Assembly (NCBI GenBank): GCA_001897745.1 | Contig: MKUH01000001.1 | Coordinates: 1 to 64,000, forward strand | Direction of reading: 5' to 3' | DNA length: 64,000 nt | Source: Candidatus Accumulibacter sp. 66-26 | GTDB lineage: Bacteria; Pseudomonadota; Gammaproteobacteria; Burkholderiales; Rhodocyclaceae | In this document: piece by piece, positions 14,664 through 25,622 of the stretch | Layout of the letters: every line of letters starts with the position of its first letter | Numbering within the stretch: the stretch's first letter is position 1 | Notes under the pieces: model-generated | Databases searched by the model: none | What the model saw: the letters and a program-made list of their open reading frames with translations, nothing else | Told to the model about the DNA's origin: nothing | Program-made: the position numbers and the translations under genes

Positions 14664-15560
14664 ATGTCTCCGAAACTGCTTCCCGCCCTCGCCGCCGGCG
14701 CGCTCGCCCTGTGCGCCGGCCTCGCCCAGGCGGAAACCATGAACACCCTCGAACGGATCAGACAGAGCGGCAGCATCGCCCTCGGCCACCGCGAATCGTC
14801 GATCCCCTTCTCCTACGTCGACGAGCGCAATCAGGTCGTCGGCTATTCGCACGACATCGCCCTGAAAATCCTCGACGCCGTGCGCAGCGAACTGCAACTG
14901 CCCGATCTGAAGGTGCGCCTCGTTTCCTTCCCCCCGCTCACCCGCCTGCCGATGGTGCAGAACGGCATGATCGACCTCGAATGCGGATCGACCTCGCTCA
15001 ACGGCGAGCGCGCCCGCCAGGTCGCCTTTTCCGCGCCGATCTTCGTCATCAACACACGCCTGATGGCGCGCGCCGACAGCGGCATCCGCGACTTCGCCGA
15101 CCTCGCCGGCAAAAACGTCGTCACCACCGCCGGCACCACCTCGGAACGCCTGCTGCGCAAGCTCAACGTCGAGCGCCGGCTGGACATGCGCCTGGTTTCG
15201 GCGCGCGACCACGGCGAAAGCTTCCTGCAGCTGGAAAGCGGGCGCGTCGCCGCCTTCGTGATGGACGACATGCTGCTCTACGGCGAGCGCGCCAAGGCGC
15301 GCAAGCCGCAGGACTGGACGGTGGTCGGCACGCCGCTGTCGCAAGAGGCCTACGCCTGCACGCTGCGCAAGGACGACCCGGCGTTCAAGGCGCTGGTCGA
15401 CCGGACGATCGGCGGCCTGATGCAGTCCGGCGAGATCAACGAGATCTACCGCAAGTGGTTCATGCAGCCGATCCCGCCGAAATCCCTGAACCTCAACTTC
15501 CCGGCGTCGGACGCGAACCGCGCGCTCTTCCGCGCGGCGGACGCCGCTCCGGCGCATTAG
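14664..15560 (+). CDS. Periplasmic amino-acid-binding protein (GltI-like)
   Basis: This 298-residue type 3 solute-binding protein has a signal peptide (LLPALAAGALALCAGLAQA). Landmarks are LERIRQSGSIALGHRESSIPFSY, DLECGSTSLNGERARQV and FVMDDMLLYGERAK, all typical of the glutamate/aspartate-binding GltI group. The ATG at 14664 follows AAAGGAAAA; a GTG 21 bases upstream is less likely. No ABC permease or ATPase genes are adjacent, so it must use components encoded elsewhere or serve another role. It lies 41 bases after the symporter and is probably co-transcribed with it. Confidence 0.88.
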   Translation: MSPKLLPALAAGALALCAGLAQAETMNTLERIRQSGSIALGHRESSIPFSYVDERNQVVGYSHDIALKILDAVRSELQLPDLKVRLVSFPPLTRLPMVQNGMIDLECGSTSLNGERARQVAFSAPIFVINTRLMARADSGIRDFADLAGKNVVTTAGTTSERLLRKLNVERRLDMRLVSARDHGESFLQLESGRVAAFVMDDMLLYGERAKARKPQDWTVVGTPLSQEAYACTLRKDDPAFKALVDRTIGGLMQSGEINEIYRKWFMQPIPPKSLNLNFPASDANRALFRAADAAPAH

Positions 15561-15598
15561 AGGCGTTCCGGACGATTCGCGGAGCGCGACCTTGCGCC

Positions 15599-15637
15599 AA
15601 AGAAAAAGCCCGACCGGGACGGTCGGGCTTTTTCTTT
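15599..15637. terminator. Bidirectional rho-independent terminator
   Basis: A long stem (AAAGAAAAAGCCCGACC paired with GGTCGGGCTTTTTCTTT, 5-base loop) has A's on one side and T's on the other. It can therefore end both the rightward binding-protein transcript and the leftward P-II transcript. Confidence 0.92.
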
Positions 15638-15679
15638 GGGCGGGCCGGAACGGAGGCGCCGCGGCGGCGGGGAACGCGC

Positions 15680-17696
<2,017 letters not shown>

Positions 17697-17723
17697 GGAC
17701 GCAACTATAAACCTGTAACGAAA

Positions 17724-17742
17724 GGGGCGCCCCCGGCGCCCC
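17724..17742 (-). terminator. Possible terminator after ppa
   Basis: A GC-rich 8-bp stem with a 3-base loop is followed on the minus strand by TTTCGTT. It lies about 45 bases past the ppa stop. The T run is short, so this is tentative. Confidence 0.4.
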
Positions 17743-17788
17743 CAGCAAACGGCCGGCGACCCCGCGGAGTCGCCGCACGACGGCCCGC

Positions 17789-18337
17789 TCAGAAGGCGGG
17801 TTTTTCCTTGGCGGCGTTGTAGCGGTCGACGCCTTCCATGATTTCCTTCTTGGCCTCTTCCTGGCCGAACCAGCCTTCGATCTTGACGAACTTGCCCGGC
17901 TCGAGGTCCTTGTAGTGCGCGAAGAAGTGCGAAATCTGGTCGAGGATGATCTGCGGCAGGTCGCGCGGCGTTTCCACGCTGCGGTACATCGGCGTCAGCT
18001 TGTCGACCGGCACGGCGAGCAGCTTGGCGTCGGCGCCGGCTTCGTCGGTCATCGCCAGCATGCCGATCGGGCGGCAGCGCACGACGACGCCGGGCGGCAG
18101 GGCGAACTGGCTGATCACCAGCACGTCGACCGGATCGCCGTCGCCGGCGATGGTGTGCGGAATGTAGCCGTAGTTGCAGGGATAGAACATGGCCGTGGAC
18201 ATGAAGCGGTCGACGAAGATCGCGCCGCTTTCCTTATCGACCTCGTACTTGACCGGGTCGGCGCGCATCGGGATTTCGATGACGACGTTGAAATCGTTGG
18301 GCAGGGATTTTCCGGAGGGGACGCGATCGAGGGCCAT
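17789..18337 (-). CDS. ppa: Inorganic pyrophosphatase
   Basis: This 182-residue family I pyrophosphatase hydrolyses PPi to phosphate with Mg2+. Metal-binding motifs are visible: [18 protein letters not shown] and [12 protein letters not shown] (the DxDPxD signature). The ATG at 18337 gives a normal-length protein ([10 protein letters not shown]); an upstream extension to 18508 would run through the Fur-controlled hemP promoter and is rejected. Confidence 0.96.
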   Translation of the reverse strand: MALDRVPSGKSLPNDFNVVIEIPMRADPVKYEVDKESGAIFVDRFMSTAMFYPCNYGYIPHTIAGDGDPVDVLVISQFALPPGVVVRCRPIGMLAMTDEAGADAKLLAVPVDKLTPMYRSVETPRDLPQIILDQISHFFAHYKDLEPGKFVKIEGWFGQEEAKKEIMEGVDRYNAAKEKPAF

Positions 18338-18424
18338 TCTTATCTCTCTAGGTTTGCGAAAACCGTAATTATAGCGTTCTATCGCCCGCGCTTTCATCCT
18401 TGACAGCATCATTCCCGCACGCGC

Positions 18425-18467
18425 TTGACGAAATTTTGCGCTACCACTATAGTGATAACCATTCTCA
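18425..18467 (+). promoter_or_regulatory. hemP promoter with overlapping Fur box
   Basis: TTGACG (18425-18430) and TATAGT (18448-18453) are separated by 17 bases, a good sigma-70 promoter. A 7-1-7 Fur-type site, TGATAAC-C-ATTCTCA (18453-18467), overlaps the -10 and the start point, so iron-loaded Fur should block transcription of the whole heme operon. The hemP ATG is 28 bases further on. Confidence 0.85.
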
Positions 18468-18495
18468 TTAACAAACCTCATTTCCCGGAACATCC

Positions 18496-18672
18496 ATGCA
18501 CACGCCACCCCCGAGGCCCAATCCGGAACCCCTCCCTCCCGCCGTCGAACCCGTGCCGCGCATCGACAGCAGCCAGCTGTTGCGCGGCGGGCGCACCGTC
18601 GAGATCGAGCACGCCGGCCAGCGCTACACCTTGCGCCTGACCCGCGAAAACAAGTTGATCCTCACCAAGTAG
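18496..18672 (+). CDS. hemP: Hemin uptake protein HemP
   Basis: This 58-residue cytoplasmic protein has the family core at the C-terminus: [17 protein letters not shown], then [15 protein letters not shown]. The N-terminal 20 residues are Pro-rich. HemP/HmuP proteins are needed for heme-receptor expression or heme uptake in Burkholderia and rhizobia. It is the first gene behind the Fur-controlled promoter and precedes the heme-type TonB receptor by 333 bases. Confidence 0.93.
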   Translation: MHTPPPRPNPEPLPPAVEPVPRIDSSQLLRGGRTVEIEHAGQRYTLRLTRENKLILTK

Positions 18673-19005
18673 GCCGTTCCCGCACGCAGCGCCCGCAACA
18701 CCCGTAGCACCCCGCAACACCCACTGCCGCCAGCCAGCTCCGCAAGCGCCCGCCAGCCAGTCCCGTTCCCGATTCGCTCAGCAGCGACAAACCTGCGAGC
18801 GGACGCGCGAACCCGGCGCCATCCCGGCCCCGAGAAGGACATCCAGAACCGCAGCACCCGCCGCACCGCCGGACTTCGTTTCCGTCCGGCGCCGTACCGA
18901 CGTACCGACCGCAGCGTAAGCGCGCTCGAACGCCAGCCAGGGAGCCGTTCATCCGGCCTACCCAGCCAGCAAGAAAACAACGATTCATTTCTTGGAGGCT
19001 GGAAG
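18673..19005. other. Intergenic leader between hemP and the heme receptor gene
   Basis: No reading frame of interest and no clear terminator are seen. The segment has short CCGCAACACC repeats near 18704-18722 and ends with TTGGAGG, a strong ribosome site for the receptor. A second Fur box is not evident. It may be a long untranslated spacer. Confidence 0.45.
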
Positions 19006-21261
19006 ATGTACCCATGCAAAAAGCGGAGCCTGGCCCTGCTCGTCGCGGCCCTCTGCAACACGGCTTTGGCCAATGAAGGCGGTACGCTGAAGGACGTCGT
19101 CGTCACCGCGACGCGCAGCGCGACCGAAATCGAACAGATCCCGGCGACCGTCACCAGCGTCGACCGCAAGGCACTCGACCGCGCCCTGCCGACCGACGAA
19201 GCCGACCTCTTCCGGGGCGAGAGCGACATCGCTTTCGCGCGCGACCTGCGCCGGCACGGTGCGACGCGCGTCAATATCCGCGGCATCGAGGACAACCGCG
19301 TCGTGCAGATGATCGACGGCGTGCGCATGAGCGATTACTACTTCGGCGGCGGCCCGACCAATTTCACGATGAGCACCTCGCCGGGCGCGATGCCGGACTT
19401 CCTCAAGCGCGTCGAGATCGTGCGCGGCGCGGCGTCCAGCCTGTACGGCTCGGACGCCATCGGCGGCGTCGTCGGCTACATCACGCTCGATCCGTCCGAC
19501 ATCCTGCAGGACGGCGCCAGGCAAGGCGCGCGTCTGCGCTTCGGCTACAACGGCGCCAACGAAGGCTTCAGCCAGACCATCCTCGGCGCCCTGCGCGGCG
19601 AAGCGGCGGAACTGCTGCTCGGCTACAGCCACGCCAGCGGCAAGGAGTTCGACAACAAGGGCAGCGTCGACACCGTCGCCCCCAACCGCAGCCGGCCCAA
19701 CAAAATCAGGACCGAGGATCAGGGCGCGCTGGCCAAGCTGATCCTGCGCCCGGCCGCCGGCCACAAGCTGAGCGCCACGCTCGAAGGCCGCGACCAGTCG
19801 AGCGAGAGCGACGTCCTCCGCCTGAGCGGCGCGTTGCCGAAGATGACCTGGGTGCGCGGCGACGACAACGCGCGCCGCCTGCGCGGCAGCTTCGAGTGGG
19901 AGCACACGCCGGCCGACGCGGCGCTCTACGACCGCCTGACCGCCCGCGCCCATTACCAGGATTCGGAAACCCGCAACTACAACTACCAGCGCCGCACCAA
20001 CACGTCGGCGGGTTGCTCGGCCGCCAGCGGCGCCGGCAACAACTGCTACGTCGAAAGCGACTTCAGCGTCGACCAGCAGAACATCGGCGCCAGCCTGCAA
20101 CTCGAAAAGACCTTCCAGCACGGCGGCGTCTCCCAGCTCCTGACCTACGGCGCCGACCTCAGCCGCGTGCGGATCGAAGAAATGCGCGACGCGCGCATCT
20201 GGAACCTGACCACCGGCACCTTCACCAAGTCGCTGGCGGGCGAGAACTATCCCCTGCGCGATTTCGCCAACGGCACGACGGACACGCTCGGCCTCTTCGT
20301 GCAGGACGAAATCAGCGGCCTGGCCGGTGGCAAGCTCACGCTAACGCCCGGCCTGCGCTACGACCGGACCCACCTGAAGCCGGAGATGGACGCGCTGGCG
20401 CAGCAGGTCCTGACCCAGATCGGACGCCAGGCCGTCGAGCAGACGCACGGCTCGCTCTCGCCCAAGCTCGGCGCCATCTGGCGCTTCGACCCGGTGGTCT
20501 CGGCCTACGGACAGATCGCACGCGGCTTCCGCGCGCCGAACTACAGCGAGGTCAACGGCACCTTCCGCAACACCGCGCAGATGTACGGCATCACGCCCAA
20601 CCCGGACCTCAAGCCCGAAACCAGCATCGGCGTCGAACTCGGCCTGCGCATCAACGCCGACAAGCTGCGCAGCCAGTTCAGCGTGTTCGACAACCGCTAC
20701 AAGGACTTCATCGAAAACGTCCGCTTCTCCTGCCCGGGCAGCGCGAACTGCATTCCCGGCACGGTCTTCACCTACCAGTCGGTCAACCTCAACAAGGTCC
20801 GCATCTACGGCGCCGAGGCCCGCGCCAGCTGGGACTTCGCGCCGGGCTGGACGGCCGGCGGCTCGCTCGCCTACGCGCACGGCACCAACGAGCAGACCGG
20901 GCAGCCGCTCAACAGCGTAGAACCGATGCGCCTCGCCGCCAACCTCGCGCGCGACTTCGGCACCTGGGGCGCGGAAGGCCGCCTGCGCGCCGCCGCGCGC
21001 AAATCGCGGATCGACGACAGCGCGGGAAGCGTCAGCGATCCCAGCTACTTCCGCACGCCGGGCTACGCCGTCACCGATCTCTCGGTGTGGTTGAAGCTCG
21101 ACCGCAAGGCGCAGGTCACGGTCGCGCTGAACAACGTCTTCGACAAGAAATACTGGCTGTGGAGCGACATCCGCCAGGCCGACGGTCTCACCCCGCTCGG
21201 CGTCGATTTCTACAGCCAGCCGGGACGCACGCTGAGCGTCGCCTTCCAGTCCGACTTCTGA
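19006..21261 (+). CDS. hmuR: TonB-dependent heme/hemoglobin-type receptor (HmuR-like)
   Basis: This 751-residue outer-membrane receptor imports heme or heme-protein iron with TonB energy. It has a signal peptide (residues 1-23) and TonB box DVVVTATR, then a plug (about 40-160, RVNIRGIEDNRVVQMIDGVR) and a 22-strand barrel ending in aromatic SVAFQSDF. The FRAP and NPDL boxes of heme receptors are present (GFRAPNYSEV and TPNPDLKPET). Unusually, no histidine lies between them, where characterised receptors such as HemR carry a heme ligand; Tyr and Met are available. The hemP and HmuS-like neighbours support heme as substrate. Confidence 0.88.
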   Translation: MYPCKKRSLALLVAALCNTALANEGGTLKDVVVTATRSATEIEQIPATVTSVDRKALDRALPTDEADLFRGESDIAFARDLRRHGATRVNIRGIEDNRVVQMIDGVRMSDYYFGGGPTNFTMSTSPGAMPDFLKRVEIVRGAASSLYGSDAIGGVVGYITLDPSDILQDGARQGARLRFGYNGANEGFSQTILGALRGEAAELLLGYSHASGKEFDNKGSVDTVAPNRSRPNKIRTEDQGALAKLILRPAAGHKLSATLEGRDQSSESDVLRLSGALPKMTWVRGDDNARRLRGSFEWEHTPADAALYDRLTARAHYQDSETRNYNYQRRTNTSAGCSAASGAGNNCYVESDFSVDQQNIGASLQLEKTFQHGGVSQLLTYGADLSRVRIEEMRDARIWNLTTGTFTKSLAGENYPLRDFANGTTDTLGLFVQDEISGLAGGKLTLTPGLRYDRTHLKPEMDALAQQVLTQIGRQAVEQTHGSLSPKLGAIWRFDPVVSAYGQIARGFRAPNYSEVNGTFRNTAQMYGITPNPDLKPETSIGVELGLRINADKLRSQFSVFDNRYKDFIENVRFSCPGSANCIPGTVFTYQSVNLNKVRIYGAEARASWDFAPGWTAGGSLAYAHGTNEQTGQPLNSVEPMRLAANLARDFGTWGAEGRLRAAARKSRIDDSAGSVSDPSYFRTPGYAVTDLSVWLKLDRKAQVTVALNNVFDKKYWLWSDIRQADGLTPLGVDFYSQPGRTLSVAFQSDF

Positions 21262-21276
21262 GCCTCGAAGTCCATG

Positions 21277-21313
21277 AAAACCTCCGGCCGCAGCCTTGGC
21301 CGGAGGTTTTTCC
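21277..21313 (+). terminator. Terminator or attenuating hairpin after the heme receptor
   Basis: The stem AACCTCCGGCC / GGCCGGAGGTT has an 8-base loop and is followed by TTTT. It lies 15 bases past the receptor stop, yet the next gene starts 12 bases later on the same strand. It may therefore only reduce read-through into the operon's distal part. Confidence 0.75.
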
Positions 21314-21324
21314 TAGGAGAAACA

Positions 21325-21609
21325 ATGCCCCGGCCAGACCTCCCCGACGCCACCGCGCTGCTCGCGTCGCTGCTCGCGCAGATGACGCGCTTCTCCTGCC
21401 TCGGCTGCCCCCAGCTCGCTGCGCACATCAAAAGCGATCTCGCCTTGTTCCGGAACTACCCCGACGAAGCCATGCCGCCGGCGCTGAAGCGGCTCGCGCG
21501 GCGCCTGGAAAAGGAGTGGATGCAGCTTCACGACTCGCTCGTCGACGAGCCGCCCGGCCCCGACCCCGCTCCGCTCTCCCTCCATCCAGCCAGCCAGTCG
21601 CTGCATTGA
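21325..21609 (+). CDS. Small CxxC protein of unknown function
   Basis: I do not recognise this 94-residue protein. It has no signal peptide. It contains FSCLGCPQLAAHIKSDLALF (a CxxC at about residues 26-29, then a His), a central basic helix (ALKRLARRLEKEW) and a Pro-rich tail. The ATG at 21325 follows AGGAGA and lies just past a hairpin. It sits between the heme receptor and the HmuS-like gene, so a metal- or heme-related role is plausible, but only by context. Confidence 0.7.
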   Translation: MPRPDLPDATALLASLLAQMTRFSCLGCPQLAAHIKSDLALFRNYPDEAMPPALKRLARRLEKEWMQLHDSLVDEPPGPDPAPLSLHPASQSLH

Positions 21610-21638
21610 GCCGCCAACCGACCAGCCAAGAAGCCACG

Positions 21639-24600
21639 ATGCCCCTGCCCGAAATCCTGCGCCGCACGCTCGCCGCCTGCGCCACCCTCCTCCTGTTGCT
21701 GCTCGCCGCCGAAACGCGCGCCGACGGCGGCATCCTCTTCGTCTCGATCAGCCCGGTGCCCGCCGGAAAATTCAAAAAGATCGCCGAAATCGGCGCGGCG
21801 CAGGGGTTCCGCGTCGAACACCGGCAGGCCGAGAAGCTGCCGCCCGAGCCGAACGCCGGCATCTTCAAGGGCTACGACGCCGTCTTCTTCGACGCGCCGC
21901 GCGACCACCTGCAGGACGAGCTGCGCACCCGCCTCGCCAAGGCCCTGCCCGGCCTCGCCGCACCGCACATCTGGCTGCACGAGCGGAAGCCCGCCGTGCA
22001 GGGTTTTCCGGCGCCGCTCGCCGACCGCCTGCACGCCTACTACGTGAACGGCAGCCGCCCGAACTTCGAGAACTTCTTCCGCGCCCTCGCCGCACAGCGC
22101 GCCGGCAAGCCGTTCGACGGCGTACCGGCGCCCGTCGTCTTCCCGAAGGCCGCGATCTACCATCCGCAAGCGCCCGGCCTCGTCTTCGCCGACCCCGCCG
22201 CCTATCTGCGCTGGAAGGGCGTCGATCCGGCGCGCCGGCCGCCGGTCGTCGCCATCGCCGTGCATCAGACCTACGTCGGCAGCCAGCAGACCGGCTTCAT
22301 TGACGACCTGATCGCCCGCATCGAAGCCGCCGGCGCCGTCCCGCTCGCCTGGTACGCCCCGGTCATGGGGCCGCAGGCCGCGCTGCTGCGCATCGACGGC
22401 AAGCTGATCGCCGACGCCATCATCAACACCCAGATCGTCCTCGACCCCGAAGGGCGCAGCAAGGAGTTCGCCGCCCTCGGCATCCCCGTCCTGCAGGCGC
22501 TCACCTACCGCAGCGGCGACGAGGCCGCCTGGCGCGCCGATCCGCAGGGCCTGCCGCTAATCGACGTGCCCTTCTTCCTCGCCCAGGGCGAGTACGCCGG
22601 CATCGTCGATCCCATCGTCGCTGGCACCGTGCGCAAGGGCGACGACGAAATCGTCGCCATCCCCGAACAGGCGTCGGCCATCGTCGGCAAGGCGCTGCGC
22701 CTGGTGCGCCTGCAGCGCCTGCCGAACGCCGAGAAGAAGGTCGCCGTGCTGTTCTGGAACTACCCGTCGGGCGAGAAGAACCTCTCCGCCTCCTTCCTCA
22801 ACCTGCCGCGCAGCTTCGCCGCCACCCTGCGCGTCCTGCAGGAGGCCGGCTACGACACGCGCGCCGAGGACGAAGCGACGCTGATCAACACCCTGCAGCG
22901 CCTGCTCGCCCCCTTCTACCGCGACGGCCAGCTCGAAGCGCTGCTGCGCGACGGCCTCGCCGAGAAGCTGCCGGTGAAGACCTACCGCGCCTGGTTCGCC
23001 ACCCTGCCCGAGGCCATCCGGCGCGAGATGACCGAGCGCTGGGGACAACCTGAAAAATCGACGATGGTCATCCGCCAGGGCGGCGAGAGCTACTTCGTGA
23101 TCCCGCGCTTCGCCAACGGCAAGCTCGTCTTCATGCCGCAGTCGCCGCGCGGCGAACGCTGGGAGGAGAAGGAACGCACGATCTACCACTCGACCTCGGC
23201 CGCCCCCTCGCACTTCTACATGGCCAACTACCTGTGGGCGCGCGAAGCCTTCGGCGCCGACGCGCTGGTGCACTACGGCACGCACGGTTCGCAGGAATGG
23301 CTGCCGGGCAAGGAGCGCGGCCTGCCGGTCGGCGACTACCCGATGCTCGCCGTCGGCGACGTGCCGGTCGTCTATCCGTACATCGTCGATAACATCGGCG
23401 AAGCGCTGCAGACCAAGCGCCGCGGTCGCGCCGTCACCGTCACGCACCAGACGCCGCCGTTCGCGCCGGCCGGCCTGCACACGACGCTGAGCGCCATCCA
23501 CGACCTGCTGCACGCCTGGATCGCGCAGGACGACGGCGCCGTCAAACGGAAGATCGCCGCCGACCTCAAGGCCGCCGTGCAGAAGGAACGCATCGACAAG
23601 GACATGGGCTGGAACGCGGCGCGCATGGACCAGGACTTCCGCGCCTTCGTCGACGAACTGCACATCCACCTGCACGAACTCGCGCAGACCGCGCAGCCGC
23701 TCGGCCTGCACACCTTCGGCACGGCGCCGCGCGAACAGCACCGCTACGGCACCGTCCTGCTCATGCTCGGCAAGCCCTACTGGGAAGCCGCCGCGCGCCA
23801 CGCGGGAACGCCGGAGGACGACCTCGACGAAATCTTCACCGGCGACTACGACAAGCTCGCCGCCTCCGCCCCCTTCAAACTCCTCAAGGCACACCTCGAA
23901 GGCGCCGCGCCGCCGCGCGACGCCGCGCTCGCCGAACGGCTCGAACAAGGCAAGCGCTGGTACGCAGACCTCGGCGCCGCCGCCGAGCACGCCGGCCTGC
24001 TCTCGGCGCTCGCCGGCCAGCACCGCCCGACGTCCTACGGCGGCGACCCGATGAAGAACCCGGACGCGCTGCCGACCGGGCGCAACCTCTACGGCTTCGA
24101 CCCCTCGCGCGTGCCGACCAAACAGGCCTGGGAGGCCGGCAAGGAAGCCGCCGAAGCGCTGATCGCCGCGCACCGGGCGAAGAGCGGGCGCACGCCGAAG
24201 AAGCTCGCCTTCTCGCTGTGGTCGGTCGAAACCATGCGCCACCAGGGGCTGCTCGAAGCGCAGGCGCTCTGGGCGATGGGCGTCGAGCCGGTGTGGGATC
24301 AGGGCGGCCGCGTCACCGACGTCAGGCTCGTGCCGCGCGACAAGCTCGGCCGGCCGCGCGTCGATGCCGTCCTCTCGATCACAGGCCTCTACCGCGACCA
24401 CTTTCCGAACGCCATCAAACAGCTAGTGAAGGCCGTCGAACTCGCCGCGCGCGCCGAGGAGGCGGACAACCCGATGTACGCCAACAGCCGCGCCATCGCC
24501 GCCCGCCTCGTCAAGCAGGGCGTGCCGGAAGCCGCCGCGCGCGCCGCGTCGGAAACGCGCATCTTCTCGTCCGAGGTCGGCCACTACAACACCGGCCTCG

Positions 24601-25622
24601 ACGACGCCGCGCTCGCCACCGACACCTGGAAAGGCAAGGCCGAAGGCGACCGCAAGCTGGCCCGGCTCTACCTCTCGCGCATGCAGTTCGGCTACGGCAG
24701 CGACGAAGCGCAGTGGGGCGGCAAGGGCGTCGTCGGCGCCAACGGCAAGCAGCTGGACATCAACCTCTACGCCGAGCAGCTGAAGGGCACCGAGGGCGCC
24801 GTGCTCTCGCGCACGTCCAACCTCTACGGCATGCTCACCACCGACGACCCTTTCCAGTACCTCGGCGGAATCGGCGCCGCCGTCCGCCATCTCGACGGCA
24901 AAGCGCCCGAGCTGTACATCTCCAACCTGCGCGGCGCCGGCAGCGGACGCGTCGAGGGCGCCGACGCCTTCCTCGCCAAGGAACTGGCGACGCGCAACTT
25001 CCACCCCGGCTACATCAAGGGCCTGATGGCCGAAGGCTACGCCGGAACCATCCAGGTACTCGACGCGATGAACAACTTCTCGGGGTGGACGGTCGTCGCC
25101 CGCGAAATCGTGCGCGACGACCAGTGGCAGGAGTTCGTCGACGTCTATGTGCGCGACAAGCACGCCCTCGGCCTGAAGGACTGGTTCGAGCGCAACAACC
25201 CGCACGCCCTCGCGCAGACCATCGAGCGCATGCTCGAAGCGGCGCGCCAGGACTACTGGAAGGCCGATCCCAAGGTCGTCGCCGAACTCAAGGAGCGCTA
25301 CCGCGACCTCGCCCGGCGCCACGACGTGCGCACCGACAACAAGGCCTTCAACGCCTTCGTGAATGCCGGCTTCGGTTTGCAGGCGCCGGGCGCACCGGCC
25401 CCCACCCGCCCGCAGCAGGCCGCCGACCTCGCACCGCCGCCGGATGTCCCCGCGCCGCCCCCGCCCGTCCAGGGCATGGTCCTCGAACGCGTCGAAAACA
25501 GGCAGCCGCCGGCGCCGCCCTTCGTCGCGCTCGGCCTCGCCCTGCTCGTCCTCGCCACGCTCGGCGGCATGGTCCGCACGCTGGCCAACCCGGGTATCCG
25601 CGGCGGAAAGGAAGCCGCATGA
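21639..25622 (+). CDS. hmuS: Membrane-anchored CobN/ChlH-like chelatase, HmuS-like
   Basis: This 1327-residue protein belongs to the CobN/BchH/ChlH superfamily of large chelatase subunits. The core motif YGTHGSQEWLPGKERGL is at about residues 545-560. Unlike cytoplasmic CobN it starts with a signal peptide (LAACATLLLLLLAAETRADG) and ends, after a Pro-rich spacer, with one membrane helix (ALGLALLVLATLGGMV, about 1293-1315) and a basic tail. That places the body in the periplasm, tethered to the inner membrane. No CobS/CobT or ChlI/ChlD partners are nearby. The linked heme receptor and ExbB/DUF2149 genes match the hmu cluster of Bacteroidota, where HmuS is implicated in removing iron from heme. 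The reaction here is inferred; cobaltochelatase is the alternative. Confidence 0.82.
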   Translation: MPLPEILRRTLAACATLLLLLLAAETRADGGILFVSISPVPAGKFKKIAEIGAAQGFRVEHRQAEKLPPEPNAGIFKGYDAVFFDAPRDHLQDELRTRLAKALPGLAAPHIWLHERKPAVQGFPAPLADRLHAYYVNGSRPNFENFFRALAAQRAGKPFDGVPAPVVFPKAAIYHPQAPGLVFADPAAYLRWKGVDPARRPPVVAIAVHQTYVGSQQTGFIDDLIARIEAAGAVPLAWYAPVMGPQAALLRIDGKLIADAIINTQIVLDPEGRSKEFAALGIPVLQALTYRSGDEAAWRADPQGLPLIDVPFFLAQGEYAGIVDPIVAGTVRKGDDEIVAIPEQASAIVGKALRLVRLQRLPNAEKKVAVLFWNYPSGEKNLSASFLNLPRSFAATLRVLQEAGYDTRAEDEATLINTLQRLLAPFYRDGQLEALLRDGLAEKLPVKTYRAWFATLPEAIRREMTERWGQPEKSTMVIRQGGESYFVIPRFANGKLVFMPQSPRGERWEEKERTIYHSTSAAPSHFYMANYLWAREAFGADALVHYGTHGSQEWLPGKERGLPVGDYPMLAVGDVPVVYPYIVDNIGEALQTKRRGRAVTVTHQTPPFAPAGLHTTLSAIHDLLHAWIAQDDGAVKRKIAADLKAAVQKERIDKDMGWNAARMDQDFRAFVDELHIHLHELAQTAQPLGLHTFGTAPREQHRYGTVLLMLGKPYWEAAARHAGTPEDDLDEIFTGDYDKLAASAPFKLLKAHLEGAAPPRDAALAERLEQGKRWYADLGAAAEHAGLLSALAGQHRPTSYGGDPMKNPDALPTGRNLYGFDPSRVPTKQAWEAGKEAAEALIAAHRAKSGRTPKKLAFSLWSVETMRHQGLLEAQALWAMGVEPVWDQGGRVTDVRLVPRDKLGRPRVDAVLSITGLYRDHFPNAIKQLVKAVELAARAEEADNPMYANSRAIAARLVKQGVPEAAARAASETRIFSSEVGHYNTGLDDAALATDTWKGKAEGDRKLARLYLSRMQFGYGSDEAQWGGKGVVGANGKQLDINLYAEQLKGTEGAVLSRTSNLYGMLTTDDPFQYLGGIGAAVRHLDGKAPELYISNLRGAGSGRVEGADAFLAKELATRNFHPGYIKGLMAEGYAGTIQVLDAMNNFSGWTVVAREIVRDDQWQEFVDVYVRDKHALGLKDWFERNNPHALAQTIERMLEAARQDYWKADPKVVAELKERYRDLARRHDVRTDNKAFNAFVNAGFGLQAPGAPAPTRPQQAADLAPPPDVPAPPPPVQGMVLERVENRQPPAPPFVALGLALLVLATLGGMVRTLANPGIRGGKEAA

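Noticed and set aside
18338..18508. N-terminal extension of inorganic pyrophosphatase
   Set aside because: It would exceed the family length and run through the hemP promoter and Fur box.
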